DNA of 64,000 nt from Brachionus rotundiformis. Taxonomy: Eukaryota > Rotifera > Eurotatoria > Ploima > Brachionidae. Positions within the stretch are counted from its first letter, which is position 1. Every line of letters starts with the position of its first letter. This document shows, piece by piece, positions 33,240 to 46,000 of this stretch. The stretch is taken from positions 372,001 to 436,000 of the forward strand of contig JAESIW010000115.1 of assembly GCA_016802295.1 (NCBI GenBank), written 5' to 3'. The notes beneath the pieces are model-generated. The model was not told the origin of the DNA and did no database searches. It was given only the letters and a program-made list of their open reading frames with translations. The translations under genes and the position numbers were made by a program.

Positions 33240-33935
33240 CCATTTTTTATATTGTACCAACTGATAGTAATATGGGAAAAAAATAAAATAACTCACAATT
33301 TAGGTGTATATATTCAAAGTGACTTGAAATGGGCTAACCAAGTAAAATATTGCACGAGTCGAGGAAATCGTATTTTAGTTATGATTAGAAAAAGTTTCAG
33401 GAATTTAAACATTGGTAAGACCTCATTTAGAGTTTACCATTAGTTCATGGTGTCCATTTCTTGAAAAAGATATTTCTGAAATCGATAGTACAAAGAAGAA
33501 TGACAAAAATAATCCCTTCACTTCGAAAATTTGACTCTAAAAGACTTGAAATGCTAAATTTAACTGATCTCAAAGTTAGGAGGATGAGAGGAGACTTAAT
33601 TCAACTTTTTAAAATTATTAAAAGATATGAAATTATCAATTTTGAAAATGGTATTAAATTTTCTGGAAACCAATCGTATAGCTTAAGAAGACATGACAAA
33701 TGTATAGTTAGAGAAGATGTGAAAAGTTGCATGCAACGATATCGTTTCTTAACAAATCGAGTAGTTAATGTCTGGAATAGTCTACTTCAATACATCGTCA
33801 ATTCCGAATCAATCATTAATTTCAAAATTAACCTGGAAAAATGGCTCAAGAAACAGTCTAATTTACTGCCATAGCTTCGAAGAAGCTTAACCCAATAGGG
33901 TTGCAGTATTATTTTACTACCTACTACTACTACAA
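33240..33935 (+). mobile_element. LINE 3' end, relatively well preserved
   Basis: The plus strand gives HNLGVYIQSDLKWANQVKYC and a KSFRNL segment (33294-33440), characteristic of the C-terminal end of jockey/CR1-like RT. After a stop and frameshift comes QRRMTKIIPSLRKFDSKRLE, a VRRMRGDLIQLFKI segment, then RYRFLTNRVVNVWNSLLQYI, and a stop at about 33874. A (TAC)-rich tail follows at about 33915-33935. It is less decayed than most neighbours but clearly inactive as a 5'-truncated copy. Confidence 0.8.
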
Positions 33936-34216
33936 CACTGAGTGTCCATTTCAGAATAAAATTTCATTCATTTAAAAGAGAGGCTCCGGATATTTTTGAT
34001 GGATTATTCAAAAGATAAAATTGAAAGCTGTATTCATATCATTAAAGGATCTTTATAATTATATCAAAAAAAATATGGAGTTACAATTTTATTAAATTTT
34101 TGACAAAATTTATATATTAAATATATATTTGATCTAAATATAAATTATCTTTACATATTTAAAAAAAAATAAAATAATTATTATTTAAATTACCTAATCA
34201 AAAAAAAACTGAGGAA
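33936..34216. other. Intergenic, nothing recognised
   Basis: AT-rich 3' flank between the LINE tail and the phosphatase gene. Confidence 0.45.
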
Positions 34217-36535
34217 TCAAGCCTCAATAATGTGATCAGTATCAAAGTAAATTACAGTTATTGTAATATCATCTCGTATATTACGAGGGGTATCGGCTCT
34301 TAAATACTTTGAAATTTGAATATGGTCATTACCTAATGCATAGCGAATAAGATGCGTGGCCGAATTGTGGTCAACCGGTTGATGAGAAATGGACACCCTT
34401 CGTTTCGTTAGGTCCTCAAAAACTTCTCTTAACTTGATTGATCTATCTTCAGGTATGACATACGGATCATAGCTTTGCTGCCCGTTTAGGTGATTACCAA
34501 CAAGTTGAACAACTTTCTCAGGACTCAACAGATCCCATAGTCCATCAGTGGCTAAAATTAGAAATTTGTCCTTATAATTAAGCTTCTTGTATATAATCTC
34601 AGGCTCGGCAGTGACGTATGGTGGTGAAAAGTAATATGATGGAATTACTCCATGTCCATAAACTGGCACAGCATAATCTTTCAAAATTTTCTGAGACCAT
34701 TTGAAACGGACATCACCAAAAGCTCGCAATGGCAGCAACATCTCTAACAACCGACCATCTCTTATCAATGTTGTATGCTCATTAGGATGTTCTGTAAAAA
34801 GTCTTTTTACTTCGTTGATATTTTCTGAATTGTGCTCAAAAGACATTTGGTAAGGGACATATGTTCCATCATCTATTTCTTGTCCTATAACAGCTCGTGC
34901 ATCACCCAGATTGGCCACAAAAAGATTCATATCTTTTAACAAAGCAACGCATGCACAACTACCACTCATTGCTACATCCATAGTCTCCTTGTCTAGAACC
35001 TTCCCACTAGCTGGGTTAGGCAACGCTTCTATCATCAAGTCGTGGTCCAGTTTTAAAAAAGAATCGACTAGAATCTTTTCAATGTTGTATTCGATTTCGT
35101 TGCCAATACTCTCTTCCATTACTTTTTCCTTCAAAAGCTCCTCTGCATACAACAAAAGGGATTGTCTATGCAGTTCCTTTAGTTTGGAAGATCTCATATC
35201 ATTATAAGTTGCTTGGTGCGCGTACCATAGTGGAAAAGAAGGCTTTTTCAAATCAGTAGATTTAAATTTAAGCTTGTCCTCAAGCTGCTTGGTGCTTAAC
35301 AAATTAAGAGCTATGTAATCAAAAAGCCTTTGAGAAATAGCATCCGAACATTGGTAGCCTTGGTAAAAATTTAGTAAATTATTTTAATTTATTGAAAATA
35401 AGATATTAGATCCTTTGATTTGGAGCTATTGTCTCCTGACAAAGGCTGATTTTTACACTAGAAGCATCGGTAAACCAAAAAATTACTTGGTATATTTTAT
35501 TTTACCACAAAAAGAAGGATTTTTGAACAAAAAGTTACTTAAATAATCAATTTAATTTTTAAAAAATTGGAAAAGTGTTAATCACTTTTTAGGTACCATA
35601 GTTAGGAAAGAAGTGATACCGAGCTAATATTTAGAAATTGGCTTTAATTTCAGAATTTTACTGGGAAGGATAAATGTTTTTAATCAATAACTTAAAAAGA
35701 GTTTTGGTTGTTGAAAATTTTACCAAAAATAAATCAATGACAAAATTTTAAAAATTTTTTATCTATTTTTAAAAAATTCTAACTAAACATCTTTTAATTT
35801 AATTATTAAATAATTTATACGATAATAGGTATAATTAATTTAACACCTTTCAGCATTTTATTTTTTATTTATTTATTTAAATTTTTAAATTATTTAAAAA
35901 AATAAACTTCTTGTCAATAAAAAATTAATTTTTCTAAATAAATTTAAAATTTTGATAGTTATTTGTAAAAATCATGCATGGAAGTAAATTTTGTGTTATT
36001 TTTGGAAAAAAAAATTATTTAGCTAGAATAATTAAGATATTAAGGGTTGAAAATGAATGCGACTGATTTTAATAAGAAAATTTTAGATAAAATAAATAAA
36101 CAATTTTAAATGAACTTTTGATTATCGATTTACCTGAAGGATTTACCTAAATATTCATTAAAAATGCCAGGTGCTTCAAGTGTTGTAAATGTTTGTGTAC
36201 TTTTTACCTCCATGGCCATCGAACACTCCGAATAAATAGATGTCCGAGTAGAGAAATTTGGCACAAGTTTGTCTATCTTCAATTGGGCTATTGGCACCAA
36301 GATAGTTCACATCGTAGTATTTAATAGAACATTTCGACTGAATGTCAACTGTTGACTCGTTTGAGCGCAAAATTTTGGTAGCCTCCGCTGGGCTTAACAG
36401 TAAATTGGAAGTGGTTCGATCACCTAAATTTAGATAGCGTATATTGCGCTTAATTAGATTTTTTTGGTATTGATTAGGACCATTTTTTGAGTAATGCGAC
36501 AAAATATCTTTTAATTTTTGAGACAAAAATTTCAT
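34217..36535 (-). CDS. PDP1: Pyruvate dehydrogenase phosphatase catalytic subunit (PP2C family)
   Basis: Two exons on the minus strand, 36535-36208 and 35358-34217, joined within the DGHGG motif (GGA G, then GC TAC), encode 489 residues. PP2C metal-binding and catalytic motifs are all present: SPIEDRQ, GVFDGHGG, GDARAVIG, LRAFGDVRFKW, ATDGLWDLL and RDDITITV. The LLLSPAEATKILRSNES stretch before the EDR motif, FGDVRFKW, and the long insertion with HSENINEVKRLFTEHP are typical of PDP, which dephosphorylates and activates the pyruvate dehydrogenase E1 subunit in the mitochondrial matrix. The start used (MKFLSQKL) is the first in-frame ATG, but the frame stays open upstream to about 36720 without an ATG, so an upstream spliced exon could add a longer presequence. 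PDP1 and PDP2 are not distinguishable here. Confidence 0.88.
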
Positions 36536-36824
36536 GTCTTTGGGATCTAGAAATATAAACTGGTTATTAGCTGCGATGAGTAGACTTGATATACTTTTAT
36601 TTTTTAATTTAGCATGTAATTTATGAATGAAGAAAAAATCAAGTTTAATTAAATCACGTGATGTTGGATCTGAGCGCTGAAAATTGACTGCCGTGCCTAA
36701 AATTATACCATGGAAAAAGACTGATATTGGTAGAAAAAAAAAAAAAATAAAAAAATATCATTTAAATTTTATTAAAAATATTGAATAGTCAGTACTCTTT
36801 ATTAACTTAAAAAAAAAATATTTT

Positions 36825-37405
36825 CTAAGCACGATTAAGAGATAATTGATAAACTATTCCTACGGCTGCTAACAACAAAGCTGGAACGACCAGGAAAGAA
36901 AAATTAAGTCCGTCCTTTGGCTTCTCGGTTCGGTCCTAGGGATAATGGTTAATAAAGAAGAAATTTAATTTAATTGGCAAAAATTACGTAAATTGAGTTA
37001 GCTGTTTTCTTTTCCTTCTTTTCGGCTAAAGTTCCGATTTCATACTTTTTCATCATGTCTCTGGCGTCCATTGAATGGCCCACGTCTTCAAAAGACTCAG
37101 TTGCATCTTTCATGGCATTAGATTTTATTTGATACTCTTTCAAGGCTTCCTCACCACCTGGATGCTGAAATTTTAAAACTTAATTTTTATGTTTTTTAAA
37201 GGTTTAAATGGTTAAGGAAGTTAGTCTAATTTTTTCCAATTTTTGGTAAATTATTGTGACATACCTCGTCCAAAAATTCAGTGACATCATATACATTTTC
37301 ATGAATGGATATGTAATATCGGTCTGGGTTTTCGGCGGCCAAATTAAAAAGCGCCTCCTTGCTATAAATCTTTGAATTGGTATCGGTGTCAGCAGAACTA
37401 GACAT
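36825..37405 (-). CDS. Cytochrome b5, tail-anchored
   Basis: Three exons on the minus strand, 37405-37265, 37164-36988 and 36935-36825, encode 142 residues. The cytochrome b5 fold carries both axial haem histidines: HPGGEE at the start of exon 2 and the second His in DVGHSMDARDMM. The preceding segment, YYISIHENVYDVTEFLDE, also matches the family. After a charged linker the C-terminus has one hydrophobic anchor (FSFLVVPALLLAAVGIVY) followed by a short basic end (LNRA), as in tail-anchored microsomal or outer-mitochondrial b5. It donates electrons to desaturases, P450s and similar enzymes. The gene ends 290 bases upstream of the phosphatase start on the same strand, and its own start lies 2.6 kb from the divergent RPGRIP1L gene. 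Confidence 0.92.
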
Positions 37406-40014
37406 TTTTATACTTATTAGTATGCTAAATTTTTTAAAAAAATTTTAAAAAATGTTTTATGGTGAGAAACAATGTTGTCATTAAGAAAATAGCTAATGTA
37501 TTATAATAGTTTGCCTTTTTGGTTTGAATGAAATCAGTGTCGTTTTGAAGCATTTCAAATTAAAATAAATTTATAATTAATAATTCATAATAAATGTTTT
37601 TGCATTTTTGCAAGCAAAATAAAAGTTTATAGAAATTTTAGTCTCATTTTTGAAATTATTTTAAAATTATTTATTTTGCAAGATTAAGCTCTTCCAAGAG
37701 AAATTATTTTTAATAGAAAGATGATCGCTCTTTTTAATTAATATTTATTTAATGCAATATTTAAAATTTTAAATAATCACTTAAATAAATTTGAATCTTC
37801 TTCACTAATTAAATTTTATAATATGTTCAAAAATTATATCTTAATATATAATTAATGATCAGTTAGATATGTAAGTAAATATTATCACAAATTAAATGAA
37901 AATGTCAAATATTACTTGTGAAAAAGTTGACTAAAAATGACTAAAATTAAGTATGATAGTTAAAAAAATCCTACTGTTGTTGGAAATATAAGGGATGGCG
38001 ATTTGGCTAAATTATTAATTAATTCTTCTTTTTTTGAAATGTTTTAATTATGAAAACATGTCTTCAAATTTATTTTCTTTTATTATTTTTGAAAAACAAC
38101 TTAATTCTTTTTTTTAACATAAATCATATTTCAATTTGTTCATGGGACCTAAACTTATTTAATTAAATAAATTAAATATAGTTATTTTAGAGTAAGAACC
38201 ATGTTTTTAAACCCCAACAGTGGTTTTTATTGAATTTTTCGTTCTATGTCATTTATATATTATTATGATATAAACTCTTTATGTAGAACCGACAGTATTC
38301 TCTAGATATACAAAATTTGGTTTGGTTACCTTAATCCATTAAAAAGTTATTTGGACAAAACCTTAAAAGGAACTTTTTTTTCCTATTTTTTCTGAAAATT
38401 TGGTTAACTTTCAAAAACTACAATTCTATTTCTATGATTCATTAAAAATTATTTTATAAAATAATGATCCTAGAGTATTAATGTTCAAAATTTCAGGACA
38501 TATTATTTAAATAGATACAAATTTTGTCTCATGAACTGAAATAATCGTTTGTTTTATAACTGAAATAGATAAAAGATATCACTTAGTCTTATGTACTAGT
38601 GCGTAATCACGTAAAATAAGTCCGCCGGATTGTTAGGCGGATGGGTGTAAAGATTGACGTACAGGAACAGTGACAAGAAATGGTAAATTCAATTTTAATT
38701 GTTTAGGTTTATTGAAAATTACCAAATAAGAAACTAGAAAAAATCTGATAATACCAATTTTGATTGAAATTAGCTATAGACTGAGGGCTTCAAGATGAAT
38801 TAGAGATAGTATTTAAATTGATTTTAAGTTATGTTATCGTTTTGTTTATATAAAATAAAGATATTTAAACCAATCTTATCTTTTCTTGATACAATTATAA
38901 ATAAAAGGAAGAAAACCACATTACAACAAGACTATTAAGGTTTTTTATGGTTTTATTGAATAACTTCTGATCTATAAAAGGTATCATTCGCTAATTTTGT
39001 ACACATTCATTGAAACTTAATGAGTTTTGAAAAACAACCTTTATTTTAAATCCTAATTTTGAGTCCGTCCAACCTTCTATTTACCAGAGAACTTTTTCTT
39101 TTACTTAAGAATGTTTTAGTTGAGACCAACTTAATTTTAGAATTCTTACAATGGAAAAATTGAATGGTAAACAAAAGCAATTAAAAAAAAATGGTTAAAA
39201 ATTCAATTAAGTTTTCACCAACTTATTGATAGGACACTTATTTTATTTCATTTTTTTCTTATATGAATTTTTGACCACCCGTTATCAAAATAAAAAATTA
39301 AAAAATTTAATCTTTAGACCAAAAGAAAAGAAAGAATTCAATTCTTAGTGATTAAAAATTCTCAACTAATCTAACTAATGTTTAAAAGTCTTTGATATTA
39401 TTACCCTAGTATAAAAATTTTGAGATGATCAAGATAGTTGGTCCCATTTTTAAATTATGTAATTCTTGGAAATTTTTTTTTGCACTGAATAATTTTCTGG
39501 GTCATGGATAAATATTTATAAAACATTTTAACCATTTTGTCTGTTACCTTAATATTTATTGATTTTAGCTGCTCACGAGTTTTCATAGACCCAGAAACAC
39601 TCAGTCAAAATCAAAAAATAATTAGCTAAATGGTTTGGGGACTATTATCTCTAATTAGTCCATCAAATATTTCTTTCTATACTTATGATTTAAGACAACT
39701 TATGAAAAATTTTTAAAAATAAAAAAAATCAAAATTTATACTAAATTGAATATGACTATTTAAAATCATTTTATGCATATTAAAATATCGGACATTAATA
39801 AAAAGCTAGCAATATCATTATATGAATTCTTGGTTGCTATGGTAACAAAATTTTTGTTCAAATATCTGCTCTTAGATTTTTTTCAATTTTTTTTTCTGAG
39901 GAAAAATATTCACCAACTATAATTGACCAAAAAATTGACTAAAATGGAAGATAATGGTAGCATTAATTACCTAAAATAATCAAAGTATTAATAATTTTTG
40001 AATAAGATGACGCA
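37406..40014. other. Divergent intergenic region, 2.6 kb
   Basis: Lies between the starts of cytochrome b5 (minus) and RPGRIP1L (plus). AT-rich, with no convincing open frame, RNA gene or mobile-element text. A small GC-richer patch near 38600-38660 (GTCCGCCGGATTGTTAGGCGGAT) can form a short stem of CCGCC with GGCGG. Confidence 0.5.
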
Positions 40015-43000
40015 ATGAACAAAAGGTCCATACAAGAAGGCCTTCGAATCGCCAAAATTTCTCGTGAAGACCTGGAAGATAAATATCTAAATTTGTATGA
40101 CGAGAACATAATACTCAAAAAACATGCCCGTAAACAAGAGGACAAAATCAAAAAGTTTTAATTGATATTTTATTAGAAATTAGATTGAAAAATTAATTTT
40201 AAGAATGGCTACCAAATTAATTAAGTTAGCGAATGATAAGAAAAAAATAGGCTCCAATTTAAACGATTCGGGAGTCGGTGGTAATTCAAATAAGATGATC
40301 TTGGAATTTTATTAGTTTTTTTTGTTTATTAAGCTAAGAGAATGCGGGATATAGACAGTGAAGAATTGATATCTGAATTGCAGTCCAAAGTGTATGATTT
40401 GGAGCAACAAAACAAAAAACTTAAAGAAAATGTAGTCTTATTTTTTAATATAATTAAAAATTCTGATTAATTTTAATTAACAGCTTCAAATTAGCAAAAT
40501 CCAACTTCAGTCCTTGCAGACTCAAAAGAATCCAGTTTCCAATGCTTATAGCAATGTCACATCCAGAATAGATACAGTAACATATTTGACAGTATTTGTG
40601 ATTTTATTTTAAATTGGTCAATTAAGGGTTTGCCTAAAAGAGATCCAAGTTTTACAAAAAATATCCGAACTGTGTCTACAAACCGAAGTGGTAATTTAAG
40701 TTCACGGTCTATGGCAACACCAAATTACAATTCCAATAACAATAACAACAACATTCGCCAAATACAGCATCTGTATTTTAAATTGATTTAAGAAGATAAC
40801 TTTATCTAAGATATTTAATATTAAGTGAATATGAAAATGTGGATTTAAAGTCTAAAATAGATGAACTGGAATCTCACATAGATTCTTTGAATGAACAATT
40901 GATTCAGCAACGCTACGACCATGAGGAAGAATTAACAAGACTGAGAAGCCAAGTCTCTCAAGAACATGTGTAAATATAAGTTTATTTTGTTTATATACAA
41001 AGAGATCTTATTTAATTAATTATAAAAATTTTGTTTAAATTTTAAGAATAAAATTGATGATAAACAGATAAAATAGGCTAAGCTAAGAAATTTTTTTAAA
41101 GAGACATAATTTTTCATACCATGTTAAGACTTTACCAAACATTGTGCATAGTTGTGCATTTAAAGTATGTTTGCAAAATTTTGGTAATCAAACAATGTTG
41201 ACCATTAATGGTCAAATAAATTTTTAAATACTGTTTAAATGATAATTATTAAACATGATGATGGTAATTGATTTTGTGTTTGTACTGAACTATTCTTTTT
41301 TCACCAATGTACATATTTTGTGGAACTCTATGATAAAGAAGATTATAAAACTTTTATTTAACTTGTTAAAGATTATTTACCTAAATTTTTGAAAAATTTA
41401 GGTATATGAAATAATGAGATCAGTTCAGATATTTAATCACTTTTTAGCTTTTTTTCTACCAAGCTAACAACCTAAATAACAGTGTCCTTGATTTTCCATT
41501 CCCCAAAGCTATATAAGTAATTTGTTTAACAATTTAACTAGCTATTTTGAAATATCTAACCAAAATAAGTTTTTGCTTTCTCATTTTCAGTTAACTTTTG
41601 GTTTAATTTAATTTCTTCAATGCTCATAGTTTTTAATATTTACTTTCAATCTCTGGTCCACAAATTTATTTTATCAATAAAAAAATTATTGCTTTAAAAT
41701 TTGCAAACACTTTGACATTTGATTCAACACCAACTGCTGCATCATGATGCATTTGCAATTTATTTTTACCATCTTTGATCAAGTTATGAAATTTTCTGAA
41801 TTTGTGCTCTGTTTGTTTGTTACCAAATTTTCCAAAATTTGAGTTAGAATAAACAAAAAAATTTAAATTTTTTTAATCAAATTATTTTTGCCATTAGAAA
41901 TAAATTTTTTTAAAAATGTCCTGTGTAAAAGATAATTTAGTTATTTTAGAGCGACGGTCCAGGAAAACATTGACCAAATTCGCTTACAGCGAGAGCTTAA
42001 AGACAAAGCAAATCAATTCACAGAACTATATACCAAATTTACCAATTTAACTCAAGTAAACTCATCATTGTCAGAATAGCTTAAAGAAAATTATTAAAAT
42101 TTTTTTAGCAACAATCACAGCTCAAAGACAAACATGATCGTTTGCTGGACGAGCTTGACCGAAGCAACATTCTCCTAAAACAGGAACAGCAGAAAAACGT
42201 TTCCATAAAAACAGAACTCAAGAATTCGCAGCACAATTATAGGGAGATAGTTGAACTAAGAGAGAGGATAGAGGACTTGACACGCGAGAACCAAGTATTG
42301 AATGAAGCAAACCAGAAGCTGGTAAGTAGCGCGTTTAGTTTGGACAGAGAGAGAGAGTTCAGGGAAAGAGAGCGATCGCTCAAAATTCAAATAGCTCAAC
42401 TAGAAGCTACAATGAAGGCTGATGTTGGAGAAAAGGGTTCAATATTGGACAAGCTGAATTCTGAACGTGACCAGTATGATAAACTTAACAGTGAATTGAG
42501 AGAAATGCAAATAAAGTATTATGAAATGAAACAAAAGTATGACGAAATGAGCGAAAAGATGCAGTTCTTAAGCAAAGAAAGCAACATTGATTTCACTGAA
42601 ATCGAAGAGGCCATCATTTTGGTCAAAGAAAGAAAAGCCAATAAAGTTTCTGATGAGTTTTTTGGTATGGTCGATTCAGAAAAAATAAAGGCCTATCAGC
42701 GAAAAATTGTTGATTTGGAATGCACTTTGGCCGAGACTGTTAGCGAATTGGATAAGTCTAAACACTTGCTGATAACTCAGGTAAAAATAAATGAAGATTA
42801 CAAGAAAGAAATGAAGCTTATTGAGGACAAAATGGAAGAAAACAAGGCCGAATTTGAAGCTAAAAAGAATGAAGCAGCTCAAATGCTGGACATTAGAGCT
42901 GCCAGAATTAAGGTTTGTATATTGATAACTAAACCAAATAGATCTCTAGCTCACAAAGCAATGAGATTTTCAAATAAATAAAATTCCACTTAATTAACTA

Positions 43001-46000
43001 TATTTTTAAATTAAGTGGATTTTTTAAGTTTTCTTGACTCTTGAGCAATGACGTACTATCTAGTTCTTGTGGTCTTTAGGCATTCTTTTGTCCAGATTCT
43101 AGCACCAAAGTTTATTTGCACCATTAATATCTTTTGATTCTATCTGCTGCAGTTAGCCATGGTTTTTGAGAGCTTTGTAAGTTCCTATTCCCTTACTTGT
43201 TAGAAATCTCTTTACTGTTTCTCTACTTAGCATAAAACTTTTGAACTTGAGTTTTATAATTAAAGTGGTTTCTGATACCTATATTTACCAACTATTCCGG
43301 TCCCTATAATCAAGCTCACTTGGCCTGTCAGTCATTGTTGATTCATTTGTGTAGATATCATTTTTTATTTTTTAGATTTTTCCACTTAGGTGCAGATTTT
43401 ATTGAATGATAATTTTTGGTATTCAATTTCTTTCAATTTTTCAACTGATTGTCAAATGTCATCATATTCTTTATAAATCAAATTGAAGAAAAGAGTTGAT
43501 TTTTAAAAATTAATTTTATTCAAGATAATCAAAAAAATAGATTAATTCAATTAACTTTTACTGGAGAGGTATTTGGCAAAAAATAATCGCGTCTAAACTT
43601 TTGTGCAATACTGTATTATTTTATAATTTGATAAAAGGGGCTTATCATAAGATCTGTGGTATGAGATTTTTCCTTTTTACACTCGAATTGGGACCTTTTT
43701 CTTAAAACAAAAATATTTATTATTTTTTGATTTAATCTTCATATAACGCAAAAACATAATAAAATAAGTTGATAAACAGTGGTTTTTGCTCTGGTCGACA
43801 ATGTGAACATTCCATAAGACGACTTGCTTGAACATAGTTCTAATAGAAACAAAAAATTCATTATTTTTTTTAAAACAGTGTTTTAAGAAATACTGAAATT
43901 AAATTTTTTATTTTTAATTTATTAAAGAAAATTTTAATTGTTAAATAATACATTTTCATTCAAAGCTTATCAGATTAGAATAAAATAATGATTAAATTTA
44001 TTTTATTTTTTCTTAATTGTACATGATGTTATAGTTTTCAATTAAAGTTTTATCTAAAAATTAAGCAAGTTTTATATTTAATAGTTTCAAGCTCTTAATA
44101 TATTTATCACATGGTATGGCTAAAAGAAATTAATCTAAAAGAATATTTTTTTTTTCTATATATGAAATTGGTGAACATTTAAAATTTTATATGCACAAAT
44201 AAAATCAAATTTTGGTCACATATTTGGTTAACATAGTTTTAATAAACTATGATGTTCACCAAGTCGCCTTGAGTCGATTGTGCACAAAATTTGTGAAAAA
44301 ATGTTCACATAGTCGACCAGACCGGTACTTTTTAATTAAGATAAACTTTCATTTATTGATATGAATCAAATTTACTCTTAAATAGAGTTTCCAAATCTTT
44401 TGATTAACCACTATGATGAAACAGCTTTAATTTAGATCATTTTTATCAATAAATTTTTTTGGGTTCAATAAAGTAGTCTTTTATTAATAGAAATATTTCT
44501 CTAAAAATTTGAAAAGCTTTTGATTAATCTTTATCAAAATTTTGTCACCAAATTATTTTCATATTCCAAAAATATTCCAAAAAAGCCAAGTCTAAAATTA
44601 ATAATTCTATTAATTTAAAGAAACTTGAACGCCAGCTCAGAGACATTGCATATGGTACTAAGCAAGTCCGCATTCCAAAAGAACAGGAAGAACTCACTTT
44701 GGATGATGGTAAGCGCCGAAATAGCTACAGTTTTGTCGGTGCGCCCGAACCACACATGCTTGATAGCTACATAACTTCAAATCTAGAACGTGGACAGAAC
44801 ATATTTGAAATACATCTTACAAAGCTGACCTTAACGCCTGAGGGACTCAGACTAATGAATGAAAATGACCCGTCCACTTTCTGTACCATCGAGTTCTACG
44901 AACATGAAATTCAGAGTACACCAGTTATTAAAGGCCAACAGGCTGAATACAATTTCACATCACAATATGTGATTAAGGTCGATGATTTCTTCTTGCACTA
45001 TCTGCAGAAAAAGACCAGCACTATTGAGATGCACCAAGCCATCGGCTCTGACTACGAAACCCGAGCTGCTTGTCAATTGTCTTTCCGAGATTTGATTGAC
45101 CGCGAAAAAACCCGAATTCACGGCCAAGTAGAGCTCATTTCAGTAGTGCCAAACAACACTGGCATAACATTAGGTGTACTAGAATATTGGGCTCGTCTGA
45201 TAGTGCCAGTTGACCAAGCATTCCGTTTGTACAAAGAGCGAGTTAAAGCTCTGGGATACATTGCCTCAAATAACCAAGCTCTTGGCGAAGTTAATATTAA
45301 GAAAAAGTCTGATGAAAATATGAATGAGCTGAATGTAAACATATTACGCTGTGCCAAACTATCTTCAATCAATACCAAAGAACAGCCATCAGCCTATTGT
45401 GTGTACAAATTTTATGACTTCGAGGACCAAGACACCGAAATTATAAAAAGTTCAAACAACCCAGAGTTCAATTCGCACAAGAGCTTCCCAGTTCAAATGG
45501 ACATGGATTTGGACAAGTATCTGAAAAATTCCAACCTCGAAATATATGTATTCGATGACAACCAGGACACCAATGATCCGTCTTATTTAGGCATGGCTAG
45601 AGTGGAGCTTATTCGGTTATCGCATGACCAAGAAATAAAAGGAAGCTATGAGCTTAAGAGAGAGGACGGCTCAAGCAATGGAACCATAGATGTGACTTTG
45701 TATTGGCAATATACCTACTTACCACCATCTGCATCTACATTTAGTGCCTCAGGGTCCAAATTGGCCAGAAAACTAAATGAAAAACAGAACATCCTGGAAA
45801 GAGCTGTACAAATGAGCTTTAAAAATGGTACCCCGAAAGGTCCGTCTCCTGCACTTAGCAAACAAGGAAGTAGAGTTAGTAGCAAGCCTGCTAGTCAAAA
45901 TGCTAGTCGTGCTGCTAGTCAAGTGCCAAGCCAAATTGGTAGTCAAGTGCCCAGTCAGGCTGGTAGTCGATCAGAAAGTAAATTGGCTAGTCCAAGATCT

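Noticed and set aside
38600..38660. GC-richer CCGCC...GGCGG stem as a possible RNA gene
   Set aside because: Stem too short, no tRNA or snRNA consensus, no terminator. Only noted in the intergenic entry.
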